Shown: in pieces, positions 48,273 to 57,413 of the stretch | Layout of the letters: each line of letters opens with the position of its first letter | Numbering within the stretch: position 1 is the first letter of the stretch | Assembly: GCF_009469765.1 (NCBI RefSeq) | Contig: NZ_SSSQ01000003.1 | Span: 124,001-188,000, forward strand | Source of the DNA: Dechloromonas hortensis | GTDB taxonomy: Bacteria; Pseudomonadota; Gammaproteobacteria; Burkholderiales; Rhodocyclaceae | Length of the DNA: 64,000 nucleotides | Direction of reading: 5' to 3' | The notes under the pieces: generated by a model | What the model was told of the DNA's origin: nothing | The model's input: the letters and a program-made list of their open reading frames with translations, nothing else | The model's database searches: none | Position numbers and translations under genes: made by a program

Positions 48273-49085
48273 TTAGCCGCGCACGGATTCGGGTAGTTTT
48301 TCCTGAATCAGATTGAGGAGCGGAGAGAAAACCTTCGGGGTGCCGGCAATGATGTTGCCGGTTTCGAGATAGTTGGTTTCGCCGCGCAGATCGCTGACCA
48401 GCCCGCCCGCTTCAGAAATCAGCAGAGAACCTGCCGCCATGTCCCATGGAGCAAGGCCGAACTCCCAGAAAGCATCGTAGCGGCCACAGGCGACGTAGGC
48501 GAGGTCGAGTGAAGCGGCTCCGGGGCGGCGCAAACCGGCTGTCTTCTGGGCCAATTCCTTGAAGATGGCCAGGTAGCTATCGATGTGTTGAAACTGGCGG
48601 TACGGGAAGCCGGTACCGATCAGTGCATCCTGAAGTTTGAGCCGTTTGGAAACGCGGATACGGCGCTCATTGAGGAAGGCGCCTGCGCCCTTGCTGGCGG
48701 TGAACAGCTCATTGCGATTGGGATCGAACACCACCGCTTGCTCAACGACCCCGGCCTTGGCCAGGGCGATGGAGACAGCGTATTGGGGCATGCCATGAAT
48801 GAAGTTGGTAGTGCCATCGAGCGGGTCGATGATCCACTGATATTCGGCATCGTTGTTGCCCTTGCCGGCAGTCTCGCCAGACTCCTCTGCTAAAATGCCG
48901 TAGCCGGGATAGGCCTCCTGCAGGGTTTCGATGATCGAAGCTTCGGCCGCTCTGTCGACTTCAGTGACGAAGTCGTTCGGTTGCTTGGTCGAAACCTTCA
49001 GCAAGTCGAGGTCGTTGGAGGCGCGGTTGATGATCTGGCCGGCGCGGCGCGCCGCCTTGATGGCGATATTCAGGGCTGGATGCAT
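48273..49085 (-). CDS. suhB: Inositol-1-monophosphatase family protein SuhB
   Basis: 270 residues. Family signatures are [21 protein letters not shown], the metal site [15 protein letters not shown], and [15 protein letters not shown] near the C-terminus. It hydrolyses inositol monophosphate in vitro, and in E. coli it also works in ribosomal RNA transcription antitermination. It is divergent from trmJ across 66 bases, a common arrangement. All metal ligands are present. Confidence 0.96.
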   Translation of the reverse strand: MHPALNIAIKAARRAGQIINRASNDLDLLKVSTKQPNDFVTEVDRAAEASIIETLQEAYPGYGILAEESGETAGKGNNDAEYQWIIDPLDGTTNFIHGMPQYAVSIALAKAGVVEQAVVFDPNRNELFTASKGAGAFLNERRIRVSKRLKLQDALIGTGFPYRQFQHIDSYLAIFKELAQKTAGLRRPGAASLDLAYVACGRYDAFWEFGLAPWDMAAGSLLISEAGGLVSDLRGETNYLETGNIIAGTPKVFSPLLNLIQEKLPESVRG

Positions 49086-49101
49086 GGGCTTAAAGAGCTA
49101 A

Positions 49102-49121
49102 CGGGTGGCCGAGGCCACCCG
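49102..49121. repeat. 20-base palindrome in the suhB-trmJ divergent gap
   Basis: CGGGTGGCCGAGGCCACCCG has nine-base arms around GA. It lies 16 bases upstream of suhB and 30 bases upstream of trmJ. It could be an operator, or a hairpin in the 5' leader of either message. Confidence 0.55.
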
Positions 49122-49151
49122 ATTTATATTTGAAAGACTGGATTTTACACT

Positions 49152-49913
49152 ATGAACCCTCAACTCCTGCTCTCGCGCATCAGAGTTGTTCTGTGCCGTC
49201 CGAGTCATCCGGGCAACATCGGTGCTGCGGCGCGGGCGATGAAGACGATGGGATTGTCCAGTCTGTATCTGGTGGAGCCTAAACAGTTTCCCGATCCCGA
49301 GGCCGATGTGCGGGCAACTGGCGCGGTCGACCTCCTTCAGGCAGCCAATATCACCAGTTCGCTGAAAGATGCTTTGGCTGGGACGATATTTGCGGTTGCC
49401 TTGTCTGCCAGGCAGCGTGATTTGGGACCGGAGATCGGTGCGCCGCGTGAAACGGTGGCTCGCCTGTTACGCGAGGCGGAGCAGGGGGAGGTGGCGCTGG
49501 TGTTCGGCAACGAGACCATGGGGTTGAGCAATGAGGAGATTCTGCATTGCCAAGCTGCAGTCACGATTCCGACCAACCCAGACTTCAGTTCCCTAAACCT
49601 GGGCTCTGCCGTCCAGGTGCTATGCTATGAAAGCCGGATGGCCGCATTTGCTGGTCAGCCACCGATCCGAGTGCAAGGGGTGACTCCGTTTGCTTCGCAG
49701 CCGGCGACGCTTGATGAGGTCGAGGGGCTGTATGGTCATCTTGAAAAAATCATGACCGACACCGGCTTCTTTAATCCCGAACAGCCGGGACGTTTGATGC
49801 CGAAATTGCGGCGCTTGTTTGGGCGGGTACGTCTCGAAAAAGATGAAATCAATATTTTGCGCGGCGTACTGGCCTCGACCCAGGTCAAGACCGGCTACGG
49901 ACGCAAGGATTGA
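49152..49913 (+). CDS. trmJ: tRNA (cytidine/uridine-2'-O-)-methyltransferase TrmJ
   Basis: 253 residues, SPOUT fold. Motifs are IRVVLCRPSHPGNIGAAARA, VALVFGNETMGLSNEE and the knot-forming SSLNLGSAVQVLCYE. It 2'-O-methylates position 32 of certain tRNAs using S-adenosylmethionine. The C-terminal ~80 residues form the usual TrmJ extension. No strong ribosome-binding site is visible in the short AT-rich leader. Confidence 0.94.
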   Translation: MNPQLLLSRIRVVLCRPSHPGNIGAAARAMKTMGLSSLYLVEPKQFPDPEADVRATGAVDLLQAANITSSLKDALAGTIFAVALSARQRDLGPEIGAPRETVARLLREAEQGEVALVFGNETMGLSNEEILHCQAAVTIPTNPDFSSLNLGSAVQVLCYESRMAAFAGQPPIRVQGVTPFASQPATLDEVEGLYGHLEKIMTDTGFFNPEQPGRLMPKLRRLFGRVRLEKDEINILRGVLASTQVKTGYGRKD

Positions 49914-49921
49914 TTGCCTAT

Positions 49922-50791
49922 TTAAGCGAAGCTGGCGCGCATTTGTGAGGCTTCCGCTTCGATCTCGGGTCTGATATCGGCAAAGTGGGTCTCAAGTGCC
50001 TCCAGGTCTGTGGAGCACATCGGCAGATCCTGCATCGTCCATTCAAAATGTCCGCCAGCCAGCATGTTTGCCACGTAAACCACGTCGGTCAGGGTACGCA
50101 CGGGGTTGGGCGGTGGGCGCAGGCGATCGTGATCTTCCGTCGCCTTGACAATTTCTTCGGGCAAGCCAAGCGCGTTAAGCAGCGAAACACCGATGCTTTC
50201 ATGCCATTGGATGATCAAGTATTTGACGCTCTCCGGCCGGTGGCTTAGCTCCTCGTACTGTGTTGCACGATAGAGCATGTAGAAGGCCCCCAGATCGTGA
50301 ATCAGGCCGGCCAGCATTGCCTCTTCCGGGTTGATGCGGGTCAGCTTGCGGGCAATGATGCGAGCGGCGGCGGCAGTGTTGATCGAATGATCCCAAAGGG
50401 TGTGGGTCAGCTCGCTGTAAGCGGCCATGCCTTTGGCCCGGAGAAGCTGGGTCATGACAATGGACAGCGCAGTGCTGCGTACCACGTTGATGCCGAGGCG
50501 GGCGATGGCTGCTTGAAGATCAAACACTTCGGTGCCGCCAGGGTTGAAGGCGACTGAGTTGGCGAGGTGCAGCAGTTTGGCGCTGATCAGCGGCTCAACA
50601 GCGACTGCGGCAGCGATCCTGCCGAGCGATTGGTTGGGGTCCTGGAGTGTCTTGCGAAGGCGCAAGACTGCATCGAAGTAAGTGGGAAACACAACTTCGC
50701 CAGCGAGTTCCTTGGCGATGTCTGCCAGCATCTCAAAACGCTGGGCTCTGAGCGCATCACCGGTCTTGTTGTCATCTTGCTGCGCAGTCAT
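49922..50791 (-). CDS. HDOD-domain signalling protein
   Basis: 289 residues. The HDOD domain spans most of the protein (VVFPTYFDAVLRLRKTLQDP, LLHLANSVAFNPGG, IARLGINVVRSTALSIVM) and includes an HD-like ML AGLIHDLGAFYML stretch and QWHESIGVSLLNALGLP. HDOD proteins are usually non-catalytic regulators in cyclic-di-GMP, motility or stress circuits. It converges on trmJ with eight bases between stops and lies downstream of the tRNA-Val terminator. Confidence 0.92.
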   Translation of the reverse strand: MTAQQDDNKTGDALRAQRFEMLADIAKELAGEVVFPTYFDAVLRLRKTLQDPNQSLGRIAAAVAVEPLISAKLLHLANSVAFNPGGTEVFDLQAAIARLGINVVRSTALSIVMTQLLRAKGMAAYSELTHTLWDHSINTAAAARIIARKLTRINPEEAMLAGLIHDLGAFYMLYRATQYEELSHRPESVKYLIIQWHESIGVSLLNALGLPEEIVKATEDHDRLRPPPNPVRTLTDVVYVANMLAGGHFEWTMQDLPMCSTDLEALETHFADIRPEIEAEASQMRASFA

Positions 50792-50805
50792 TTGATCCTT
50801 CCCAA

Positions 50806-50832
50806 CAAAAACCCCGCTACGGGAGCGGGGTT
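50806..50832 (-). terminator. Terminator after hupB-tRNA-Val
   Basis: AACCCCGCT (50810-50818) pairs with AGCGGGGTT (50824-50832); on the minus strand it is followed by TTTTTG. Confidence 0.88.
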
Positions 50833-50855
50833 AATGTAATCCTTTTCAGGAGTCT

Positions 50856-50931
50856 TGGTGGGTGCTGACGGGGTCGAACCGCCGACATTCGCCTTGTAAG
50901 GGCGACGCTCTACCAACTGAGCTAAGCACCC
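50856..50931 (-). tRNA. tRNA-Val (anticodon TAC)
   Basis: On the minus strand the acceptor stem GGGTGCT pairs with AGCACCC and the CCA end is encoded. The anticodon loop CTTACAA contains TAC. D-arm TAGCTCAGTTGGTAGAGC and T-arm GGTTCGACCCC are standard. Length is 76 bases. The 5' end lies only nine bases after the hupB stop, so the two are probably on one transcript. Confidence 0.97.
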
Positions 50932-50940
50932 GGAAAGCTA

Positions 50941-51213
50941 TTAGTTGATGGCGTCTTTCAGACCCTTGCCAGCGCGGAACTTCGGCGACTTGGCGGCCTT
51001 GATTTCAAGGGTCTTGCCGGTGCGCGGATTGCGGCCGGTGCGGGCAGCGCGCTCGCCCACGTAGAAAGTACCAAAACCGATCAGGCTGACGGTATCGCCG
51101 GCCTTCAGCGCATCCTTGACGGCTGCAACGGTGGCGTCGAGGGCGCGAGCAGCGGCTGCCTTGGAAATGTCAGCAGAAGCAGCAATCTGATCGATCAGTT
51201 CAGTTTTATTCAT
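50941..51213 (-). CDS. hupB: DNA-binding protein HU (HupB)
   Basis: 90 residues, the family's standard length. [18 protein letters not shown] starts the helical dimer body, [18 protein letters not shown] is the DNA-clasping arm (with the intercalating Pro) and [12 protein letters not shown] closes it. It is a nucleoid architectural protein. It lies downstream of lon as in many proteobacteria, with its own strong promoter. Confidence 0.97.
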   Translation of the reverse strand: MNKTELIDQIAASADISKAAAARALDATVAAVKDALKAGDTVSLIGFGTFYVGERAARTGRNPRTGKTLEIKAAKSPKFRAGKGLKDAIN

Positions 51214-51266
51214 CTTGAGTCCCCTAAATGGAAGGATTTGAACGGCAAAAATTTTGTGAGGACGGA

Positions 51267-51296
51267 TTTATATCTCTGCCGAAATCCTTGTGTCAA
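51267..51296 (-). promoter_or_regulatory. Sigma-70 promoter of hupB
   Basis: On the minus strand TTGACA (51296-51291), 18 bases, TATAAA (51272-51267). It lies ~55 bases upstream of the hupB start and would also drive tRNA-Val. Confidence 0.8.
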
Positions 51297-51332
51297 GCGG
51301 ATTCTGGCGGCATTCGCCGGTGCGGAGCAGCC

Positions 51333-51371
51333 GGAAGAGCATGCTGGACGAATGGTCCGGCATGCTCTTCC
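51333..51371. terminator. Long hairpin after lon
   Basis: GGAAGAGCATGC (51333-51344) pairs perfectly with GCATGCTCTTCC (51360-51371); GGAC/GTCC extends the stem inside. It lies just after the lon stop. No strong T run follows on the minus strand, so it may stabilise the 3' end rather than terminate on its own. Confidence 0.6.
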
Positions 51372-51378
51372 TTTCAAA

Positions 51379-53793
51379 TCAATGAGTAAGGATGGTCTGC
51401 GCTGCAGTGCTGTCGGCGCCCGCTGCGACGCCTGAACTTTGCTCGGATTGCTCCGGCAAGGCTTCCGGTTTGCGCTCCAGTGCGCGCTCCAGTACCTGAT
51501 CGATCCATTTGACCGGGACGATCTCGATCTTGTTTTTGATGTTGTCAGGGATCTCGGTGAGGTCCTTGACGTTCTCTTCCGGGATCAAGGCTGTCTTCAA
51601 GCCGCCACGCACGGCGGCCAGCAACTTTTCCTTGAGACCGCCGATGGCCAGTACCTCGCCACGCAAGGTGATCTCGCCCGTCATGCAAACTTCACAGCGG
51701 ACCGGGATACCGGTGTAGGAAGATACCAGTGCCGTGGTCATTGCAATGCCTGCAGACGGCCCGTCCTTGGGCGTGGCGCCTTCCGGAACGTGAATGTGGA
51801 TGTCGGTCTTCTCAAACGCTTCATCCTTGATGCCGAGGCGGCGTGAGCGGGCGCGGACCACGGAGCGGGCAGCTTCGACCGACTCCTTCATGACGTCGCC
51901 CAGCGAGCCTGTGCGCAGGATATTGCCTTTCCCAGGCATGTTGGCGCATTCGATGGTCAGCAATTCGCCGCCGACTTCCGTCCATGCCAGACCGGTAACC
52001 TGGCCGACCTGGTTTTCCTTCTCGGCCATGCCAAAGCTGTAACGCTGCACGCCGAGGAATTTGTCCAGATTGCGGGCGTTGACCGCAATCTTCGTGTCGC
52101 GCTTCTTGAGTACCAGAGTCTTGACTACCTTGCGGCAAATCTTGGAGATTTCCCGTTCCAGAGCTCGGACGCCGGCTTCTCGGGTGTAGTAGCGGACGAT
52201 GTCGCGAATGGCGCTGTCAGCCACGGCAATTTCAGTCTTCTTCAAGCCATTGTTCTTGATCTGCTTGGGCAGCAGATAGCGCATGGCGATATTGACCTTC
52301 TCGTCTTCCGTGTAGCCGGACAGGCGAATGACTTCCATCCGGTCGAGCAGCGGAGCGGGAATGTTCAGGGTATTGGCGGTTGCCACGAACATGACGTCGG
52401 AAAGATCGAAATCAACCTCGGCGTAATGATCCTGGAAGGTGTGGTTCTGTTCCGGATCAAGGACTTCCAGCAATGCGGAAGAGGGGTCGCCACGGAAATC
52501 CTGGCCGAGCTTGTCCACTTCGTCGAGCAGGAAAAGCGGGTTGCGGACGCCGACCTTGGTCAGGCTCTGCAGGATCTTGCCCGGCATCGAACCGATGTAG
52601 GTGCGGCGATGGCCGCGGATTTCGGCTTCGTCACGGACGCCGCCGAGCGCCATGCGCACGAACTTGCGGTTCGTTGCCTTGGCGATGGACTGGCCGAGCG
52701 AGGTCTTGCCGACACCCGGGGGGCCAACCAGGCAGAGGATCGGTGCCTTGACCTTGTCGACGCGCTGTTGCACCGCGAGATACTCGACGATGCGCTCCTT
52801 GACCTTCTCCAGGCCATAGTGGTCCGTGTCGAGAACCTTTTCCGCTTCGTGCAGATCCTTGCTGATCCGCGTCTTCTTGCGCCAGGGTAGGCCGATCAGC
52901 GTTTCGATGAAATTGCGGACGACGGTGGCTTCGGCCGACATCGGCGACATCAGGCGCAGCTTCTTCAGCTCGCCCTGAGCCTTGGCCAGGCCTTCCTTGC
53001 TCATGCCGGCGGCCTTGATCTTCTTGTCCAACTCTTCGAGGTCGGCACCTTCTTCGCCTTCGCCGAGTTCCTTTTGGATCGCCTTGACCTGTTCGTTCAA
53101 GTAGTACTCGCGCTGGCTCTTCTCCATCTGGCGCTTGACGCGGCCACGGATGCGCTTTTCGACCTGCAGGATGTCGATCTCGGATTCCAGTTGGGAGAGC
53201 AGGCGGTCGATGCGGTCGCGGATGCTTTCCATCTCCAGCACTTCCTGCTTCTGTTCCAGCTTGAGTGGCAGGTGAGCGGCGATGGTATCGGCCAGGCGGC
53301 CGGCGTCTTCGATGCCAGCGATGGAGGAGAGAACCTCCGGCGGAATCTTCTTGTTCAGTTTGACGAACTGATCGAACTGGGCAACCACCGCGCGGCGCAT
53401 GGCTTCGATCTCGTGATCTTCAATCGCGGCTTGCGGCAAGGGGGCGGCCGTTGCCATGAAGACCGAGGATTGCACCTCGATGGCTTCGACGCGGGCACGC
53501 TGGGTGCCTTCGACCAGCACCTTGACGGTGCCGTCCGGCAGCTTGAGCATTTGCAGGATATTGGCCATGCAGCCAATGCGGTAGAGGTCTTCCGGCTCCG
53601 GATCGTCCTTGGCGGCCGATTTCTGGGCGACCAGCAGGATGTTCTTGCCGGCTTCCATGGCCATTTCGAGGGCCTTGATCGATTTCGGGCGGCCGACGAA
53701 GAGGGGGATGACCATGTGCGGGAAGACGACGACATCGCGCAACGGCAGCAGCGGCAGTTCGACGGTTTCCGGGAGCGTGTTGGGGTTCGACAT
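51379..53793 (-). CDS. lon: Lon protease (canonical)
   Basis: 804 residues. An N-terminal LON domain (LPLLPLRDVVVFPHMVIPL), Walker A GPPGVGKTSLGQS, Walker B LFLLDEVDKLG, and a protease domain with catalytic Ser in KDGPSAGIAM (~680) and Lys in GGLKEKLLAA are all present. It degrades damaged and regulatory proteins with ATP. It is located between clpX and hupB as in E. coli, so this is the housekeeping copy; a paralogue is at 12897. The gap after clpX contains a sigma-32-like site. Confidence 0.97.
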   Translation of the reverse strand: MSNPNTLPETVELPLLPLRDVVVFPHMVIPLFVGRPKSIKALEMAMEAGKNILLVAQKSAAKDDPEPEDLYRIGCMANILQMLKLPDGTVKVLVEGTQRARVEAIEVQSSVFMATAAPLPQAAIEDHEIEAMRRAVVAQFDQFVKLNKKIPPEVLSSIAGIEDAGRLADTIAAHLPLKLEQKQEVLEMESIRDRIDRLLSQLESEIDILQVEKRIRGRVKRQMEKSQREYYLNEQVKAIQKELGEGEEGADLEELDKKIKAAGMSKEGLAKAQGELKKLRLMSPMSAEATVVRNFIETLIGLPWRKKTRISKDLHEAEKVLDTDHYGLEKVKERIVEYLAVQQRVDKVKAPILCLVGPPGVGKTSLGQSIAKATNRKFVRMALGGVRDEAEIRGHRRTYIGSMPGKILQSLTKVGVRNPLFLLDEVDKLGQDFRGDPSSALLEVLDPEQNHTFQDHYAEVDFDLSDVMFVATANTLNIPAPLLDRMEVIRLSGYTEDEKVNIAMRYLLPKQIKNNGLKKTEIAVADSAIRDIVRYYTREAGVRALEREISKICRKVVKTLVLKKRDTKIAVNARNLDKFLGVQRYSFGMAEKENQVGQVTGLAWTEVGGELLTIECANMPGKGNILRTGSLGDVMKESVEAARSVVRARSRRLGIKDEAFEKTDIHIHVPEGATPKDGPSAGIAMTTALVSSYTGIPVRCEVCMTGEITLRGEVLAIGGLKEKLLAAVRGGLKTALIPEENVKDLTEIPDNIKNKIEIVPVKWIDQVLERALERKPEALPEQSEQSSGVAAGADSTAAQTILTH

Positions 53794-53824
53794 TACGAAG
53801 CCTTTGAAATAGGTATGTGCCCCC

Positions 53825-53853
53825 TAGGTGGGGGCGGGAAACCGCAATTCAAG
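53825..53853 (-). promoter_or_regulatory. Candidate sigma-32 (heat-shock) promoter of lon
   Basis: On the minus strand CTTGAA (53853-53848), a 14-base spacer, then CCCCACCTA (53833-53825), resembling CTTGAAA-N(11-16)-CCCATNT. It lies ~32 bases upstream of the lon start. The E. coli lon gene is known to use sigma-32. Confidence 0.45.
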
Positions 53854-53860
53854 TCCCGGC

Positions 53861-55123
53861 TCAGTTTGAGCCGGAAACCTTTGGCTGATCGGCGTAAATA
53901 AGCAGCGGCGGGGTGTCGCCGGTGATCATGTTTTCATCGATGACGATCTTTTCGACATTTTCCATGCCGGGAAGTTCGTACATCGTGTCAAGCAGGGCAT
54001 GTTCCATGATCGAGCGTAGGCCGCGGGCGCCGGTTTTGCGTTCCAGGGCCTTCTTGGCGATGGCAGAAAGGGCGCCGGGGCGGATTTCCAGTTCGACGTC
54101 TTCCATGCTGAACAGCTTCTGGTATTGCTTGACCAGGGCGTTCTTTGGCTCGGTCAGAATCTGCACCAGGGCTTCTTCTTCCAGCTCCTGCAGGGTGGCG
54201 ACCACCGGCAGTCGACCGATCAGTTCGGGAATCAGGCCGAACTTGATCAGATCTTCCGGTTCGGTTTCGAGTAGAACCTTGCCGACGGCTTTGCCGTCAT
54301 CCTTGCTCTTTACTTCGGCGCCGAAGCCGATCCCACCCTTTTCGGAGCGCTTCTGGATCACCTTCTCAAGGCCGGCGAAAGCACCGCCGCAAATGAACAG
54401 GATATTGGTCGTGTCAACCTGGACGAAGTCCTGGTTGGGGTGCTTGCGGCCGCCCTGCGGCGGGATCGAGGCGGTGGTGCCTTCGATTAATTTGAGCAGG
54501 GCCTGCTGCACACCTTCGCCCGAAACGTCACGGGTAATCGACGGATTGTCGGACTTGCGTGAAATCTTGTCGATTTCGTCAATGTAGACAATGCCCTGCT
54601 GCGCCTTCTCGACGTCGTAGTCGCATTTCTGCAGCAGCTTCTGGATGATGTTTTCGACGTCCTCGCCGACGTAACCGGCTTCGGTCAGCGTCGTCGCGTC
54701 GGCCATCACGAAGGGCACGTTGAGCATGCGAGCCAATGTCTGGGCGAGCAGGGTCTTGCCCGAACCGGTCGGCCCGATCAGCAGGATGTTGCTCTTCGCC
54801 AGTTCCACTTCGCCGGTGTTCTTGGCGGTGTGGCGCAGGCGCTTGTAATGGTTGTACACCGCAACGGCGAGAATGCGCTTGGCGACTTCCTGGCCGATTA
54901 CATACTGGTCGAGGATGGAGCTGATTTCGCGCGGCGTCGGCAGATCGGAACGACCTGCCTTGGCAGCTTCTTCGGGGAGTTCGTCGCGGATGATGTCGTT
55001 GCAGAGTGCAATGCACTCGTCACAGATGAACACCGACGGACCGGCGATGAGCTTTTTGACTTCATGCTGGCTTTTGCCGCAGAAGGAGCAGTAGAGCAGT
55101 TTTTCCTGGCCGCCTTTAGACAT
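53861..55123 (-). CDS. clpX: ATP-dependent Clp protease ATP-binding subunit ClpX
   Basis: 420 residues from ATG 55123 with AAGGAGATACAG. An N-terminal zinc-binding domain ([20 protein letters not shown]) is followed by AAA+ Walker [13 protein letters not shown], Walker [12 protein letters not shown] and the pore-loop GYVGEDVE. The ClpP-contacting IGF-type loop appears as [10 protein letters not shown]. It unfolds substrates and feeds them to ClpP, whose gene is 14 bases upstream. Confidence 0.98.
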   Translation of the reverse strand: MSKGGQEKLLYCSFCGKSQHEVKKLIAGPSVFICDECIALCNDIIRDELPEEAAKAGRSDLPTPREISSILDQYVIGQEVAKRILAVAVYNHYKRLRHTAKNTGEVELAKSNILLIGPTGSGKTLLAQTLARMLNVPFVMADATTLTEAGYVGEDVENIIQKLLQKCDYDVEKAQQGIVYIDEIDKISRKSDNPSITRDVSGEGVQQALLKLIEGTTASIPPQGGRKHPNQDFVQVDTTNILFICGGAFAGLEKVIQKRSEKGGIGFGAEVKSKDDGKAVGKVLLETEPEDLIKFGLIPELIGRLPVVATLQELEEEALVQILTEPKNALVKQYQKLFSMEDVELEIRPGALSAIAKKALERKTGARGLRSIMEHALLDTMYELPGMENVEKIVIDENMITGDTPPLLIYADQPKVSGSN

Positions 55124-55137
55124 CTGTATCTCCTTGC

Positions 55138-55767
55138 TTAAGCCGCATCGCGGCGGGTCAACACCTTGTCGATCAAACCATATTCCGCCGCTTCGACCGC
55201 CGACAGGAAATTGTCGCGGTCGGTGTCTTTTTCGATGCGCTCGAGCGGCTGGCCGCTGTGTTCGGCCATGATCCGGTTCAGGCGATCGCGAATCGACAGG
55301 ATTTCCTTGGCGTGGATGGCAATATCCGAGGCCTGGCCCTGGAAGCCGCCCAGCGGCTGGTGAATCATTACGCGCGAGTTGGGCAGCGCGAAACGCTTGC
55401 CCTTGGCGCCGGCGTTGAGCAGGAAGGCGCCCATCGAGGCGGCCTGGCCGATACACAGCGTCGACACGTCGGGCTTGATGAACTGCATGGTGTCGTAGAT
55501 CGACATGCCAGCTGTCACCGAGCCACCCGGCGAATTGATGTAGAAGTAAATGTCCTTGTCCGGGTTTTCCGCTTCAAGGAACAGCAATTGGGCGACGACC
55601 AGGTTGGCGCTGGCGTCGTTGACCGGGCCGACAAGAAAAATCACCCGCTCCTTCAGCAGGCGCGAATAGATGTCGTACGCGCGCTCACCGCGTCCGCTCT
55701 GTTCAACCACCATCGGGACGAGGCCCAGAGCCTGCGGATCCCAGTTGCTTGCGTTGTCGATATTCAT
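55138..55767 (-). CDS. clpP: ATP-dependent Clp protease proteolytic subunit ClpP
   Basis: 209 residues from ATG 55767 (GAAGGG upstream). The catalytic triad is visible: Ser in [11 protein letters not shown], His in [10 protein letters not shown] and Asp in EKDTDRDNF. The fold signature [13 protein letters not shown] is present. It forms the barrel-shaped protease served by ClpX. It lies in the conserved tig-clpP-clpX order. Confidence 0.98.
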   Translation of the reverse strand: MNIDNASNWDPQALGLVPMVVEQSGRGERAYDIYSRLLKERVIFLVGPVNDASANLVVAQLLFLEAENPDKDIYFYINSPGGSVTAGMSIYDTMQFIKPDVSTLCIGQAASMGAFLLNAGAKGKRFALPNSRVMIHQPLGGFQGQASDIAIHAKEILSIRDRLNRIMAEHSGQPLERIEKDTDRDNFLSAVEAAEYGLIDKVLTRRDAA

Positions 55768-55823
55768 GTCAGCCCTTCTCTGTTGCATTTCAGACGTTTG
55801 TCGTTTTTGTGACGATGTTCAGA

Positions 55824-57128
55824 TTACTGCTTCTGACCCATGAGTTCATCAAATACGGCAGCCTTGTCGGTGACCTTGGCCTTACCCAGCACCCACGCCA
55901 CGACGTTGTTTTCAATTGCGACACCTTCAACTTCCTGCAGGCGTTGCGGCTGAGCGTAGTACCAGCGGATAACTTCTTCCGGCTGTTCGTAGGAGGCCGC
56001 AGTTTCTTCGACCATCGCACGGACTTGTTCCGGGCTCGCCTGCAGCTTTTCCGTCTTGACGACTTCAGCAAGAATCAGGCCCAGCGAAACGCGACGCTTG
56101 GCCTGGTCGGCAAACCATTCCGGCTGGATCGGGAAATCCTTGGTTTTCATGCCGCGCTGTTCCATGTCCTGGCGGGCTGCTTGCATCAGGCGCTGGATTT
56201 CCATGTCGACCAGAGCGGTCGGGACGGTAATCGGGTTGGCCTTGAGCAGGGCTTCCATGACCTGGTCCTTTAGCTTGGCCTCGATGCGGCGCTTCACTTC
56301 ACGCTTCAGGTTGGCTTCGATTTCGCTGCGCATCTTGCTGACGTCGCCGTCGGCAATGCCCATGCTGGTCGCGAATTCGGCGTCGAGTTCCGGCAGGACC
56401 GGGGCTTGCACCTGCTTGACGGTGATGTCGAACTGGACCGTTTGGCCAGCCAGATCCTTGGCGTGGTAATCGGCCGGGAAGGTCAGGTCGAAAGTCTTGG
56501 ACTCGCCGGCTTTGGCGCCTTCAACGGCATTCTCGAAGTCGGGCAGCATCATGCCCTGGCCGAGGACGAACGGGTAATCCTTGGCTTCGCCGCCGGCGAA
56601 CGGCACGCCGTCCTTCTTGCCGAGGAAGTCGATAACGACGCGGTCTTCCTTGGCGGCTGCGCGGTCGGCGTCAGCGTAGGAAACGCGCTGTTTGCGCAGG
56701 ATGTCGAGGGTCTTGTCGACTTCGACGGCGCTGACTTCGAGTACCGGACGTTCGACTTCTGCGGTGGACAGGTCACCCGGTGTAAATTCCGGATAAACCT
56801 CGAAGATGGCGGAGAACTCGAGGTGCGAGGTGCTTTCGCTGGTCTTCGGCTCGATGCGCGGGTAACCGGCAACGCGCATCTTCTTTTCAGTAACGGTTTC
56901 GCCGAAAACGCGGTCAAGTTGTTCGGACAGTACTTCGTGGCGAGCCTGGTCACCGTACTGCTGCTTGACGATGCTGAACGGAACCTTGCCCGGACGGAAG
57001 CCGGACATCTTGACGTTCTTGCCCATGCGCTTCAGGCGTTGTTCCATTTCCTTCTCGACATCGGCGATGGCGATGGAGAGGTCGACGCGGCGTTCGAGTT
57101 CGTTAGCTTGTGCAGTAGTTGCTTCCAT
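55824..57128 (-). CDS. tig: Trigger factor
   Basis: 434 residues from ATG 57128 (AAGGAATCCTC upstream). The N-terminal ribosome-binding signature GFRPGKVPFSIVKQQYG is followed by the FKBP-type prolyl isomerase domain (VVIDFLGKKDGVPFAGG) and the long C-terminal chaperone arms. It binds at the ribosome exit tunnel and helps nascent chains fold. It is the first gene of tig-clpP-clpX, reading away from tRNA-His. Confidence 0.98.
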   Translation of the reverse strand: MEATTAQANELERRVDLSIAIADVEKEMEQRLKRMGKNVKMSGFRPGKVPFSIVKQQYGDQARHEVLSEQLDRVFGETVTEKKMRVAGYPRIEPKTSESTSHLEFSAIFEVYPEFTPGDLSTAEVERPVLEVSAVEVDKTLDILRKQRVSYADADRAAAKEDRVVIDFLGKKDGVPFAGGEAKDYPFVLGQGMMLPDFENAVEGAKAGESKTFDLTFPADYHAKDLAGQTVQFDITVKQVQAPVLPELDAEFATSMGIADGDVSKMRSEIEANLKREVKRRIEAKLKDQVMEALLKANPITVPTALVDMEIQRLMQAARQDMEQRGMKTKDFPIQPEWFADQAKRRVSLGLILAEVVKTEKLQASPEQVRAMVEETAASYEQPEEVIRWYYAQPQRLQEVEGVAIENNVVAWVLGKAKVTDKAAVFDELMGQKQ

Positions 57129-57234
57129 GAGGATTCCTTGTGACAACAGGGCCGAAAAATAAAGCGGACGATTCTATCACGGTAGACCAAACGCGGAATG
57201 CCAGCATTTTTTTCAAACTTATTTGAAAAGTCTG

Positions 57235-57263
57235 TAGACAGTTGCAGGAGAAGCCCCTACAAT
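57235..57263 (+). promoter_or_regulatory. Sigma-70 promoter of tRNA-His
   Basis: TAGACA (57235-57240), 17 bases, TACAAT (57258-57263), followed by a GCGGGCC discriminator. The tRNA starts 17 bases downstream. Confidence 0.75.
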
Positions 57264-57279
57264 GCGGGCCTTCTTCAGC

Positions 57280-57356
57280 GGCGGCTGTAGCTCAGTTGGT
57301 AGAGTCCCGGATTGTGATTCCGGTTGTCGTGGGTTCGAGCCCCATCAGTCGCCCCA
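57280..57356 (+). tRNA. tRNA-His (anticodon GTG)
   Basis: The extra G-1 (57280) opposite C73, diagnostic of histidine tRNA, is present. Acceptor GCGGCTG pairs with CAGTCGC. The anticodon loop TTGTGAT holds GTG. CCA is encoded (57354-57356). Confidence 0.97.
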
Positions 57357-57362
57357 GAATTC

Positions 57363-57400
57363 AACCCCCGAAAGTCGAAAGGCTCTCGGGGGTTTTCTCT
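57363..57400 (+). terminator. Terminator after tRNA-His
   Basis: AACCCCCGA (57363-57371) pairs with TCGGGGGTT (57386-57394), followed by a T-rich tail. It separates the tRNA from pepD. Confidence 0.88.
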
Positions 57401-57413
57401 TTGGAGTTGCCGC

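Noticed and set aside
48016..48276. 86-codon frame before suhB
   Set aside because: It runs through the suhB terminator and into the suhB end, with no ribosome-binding site.
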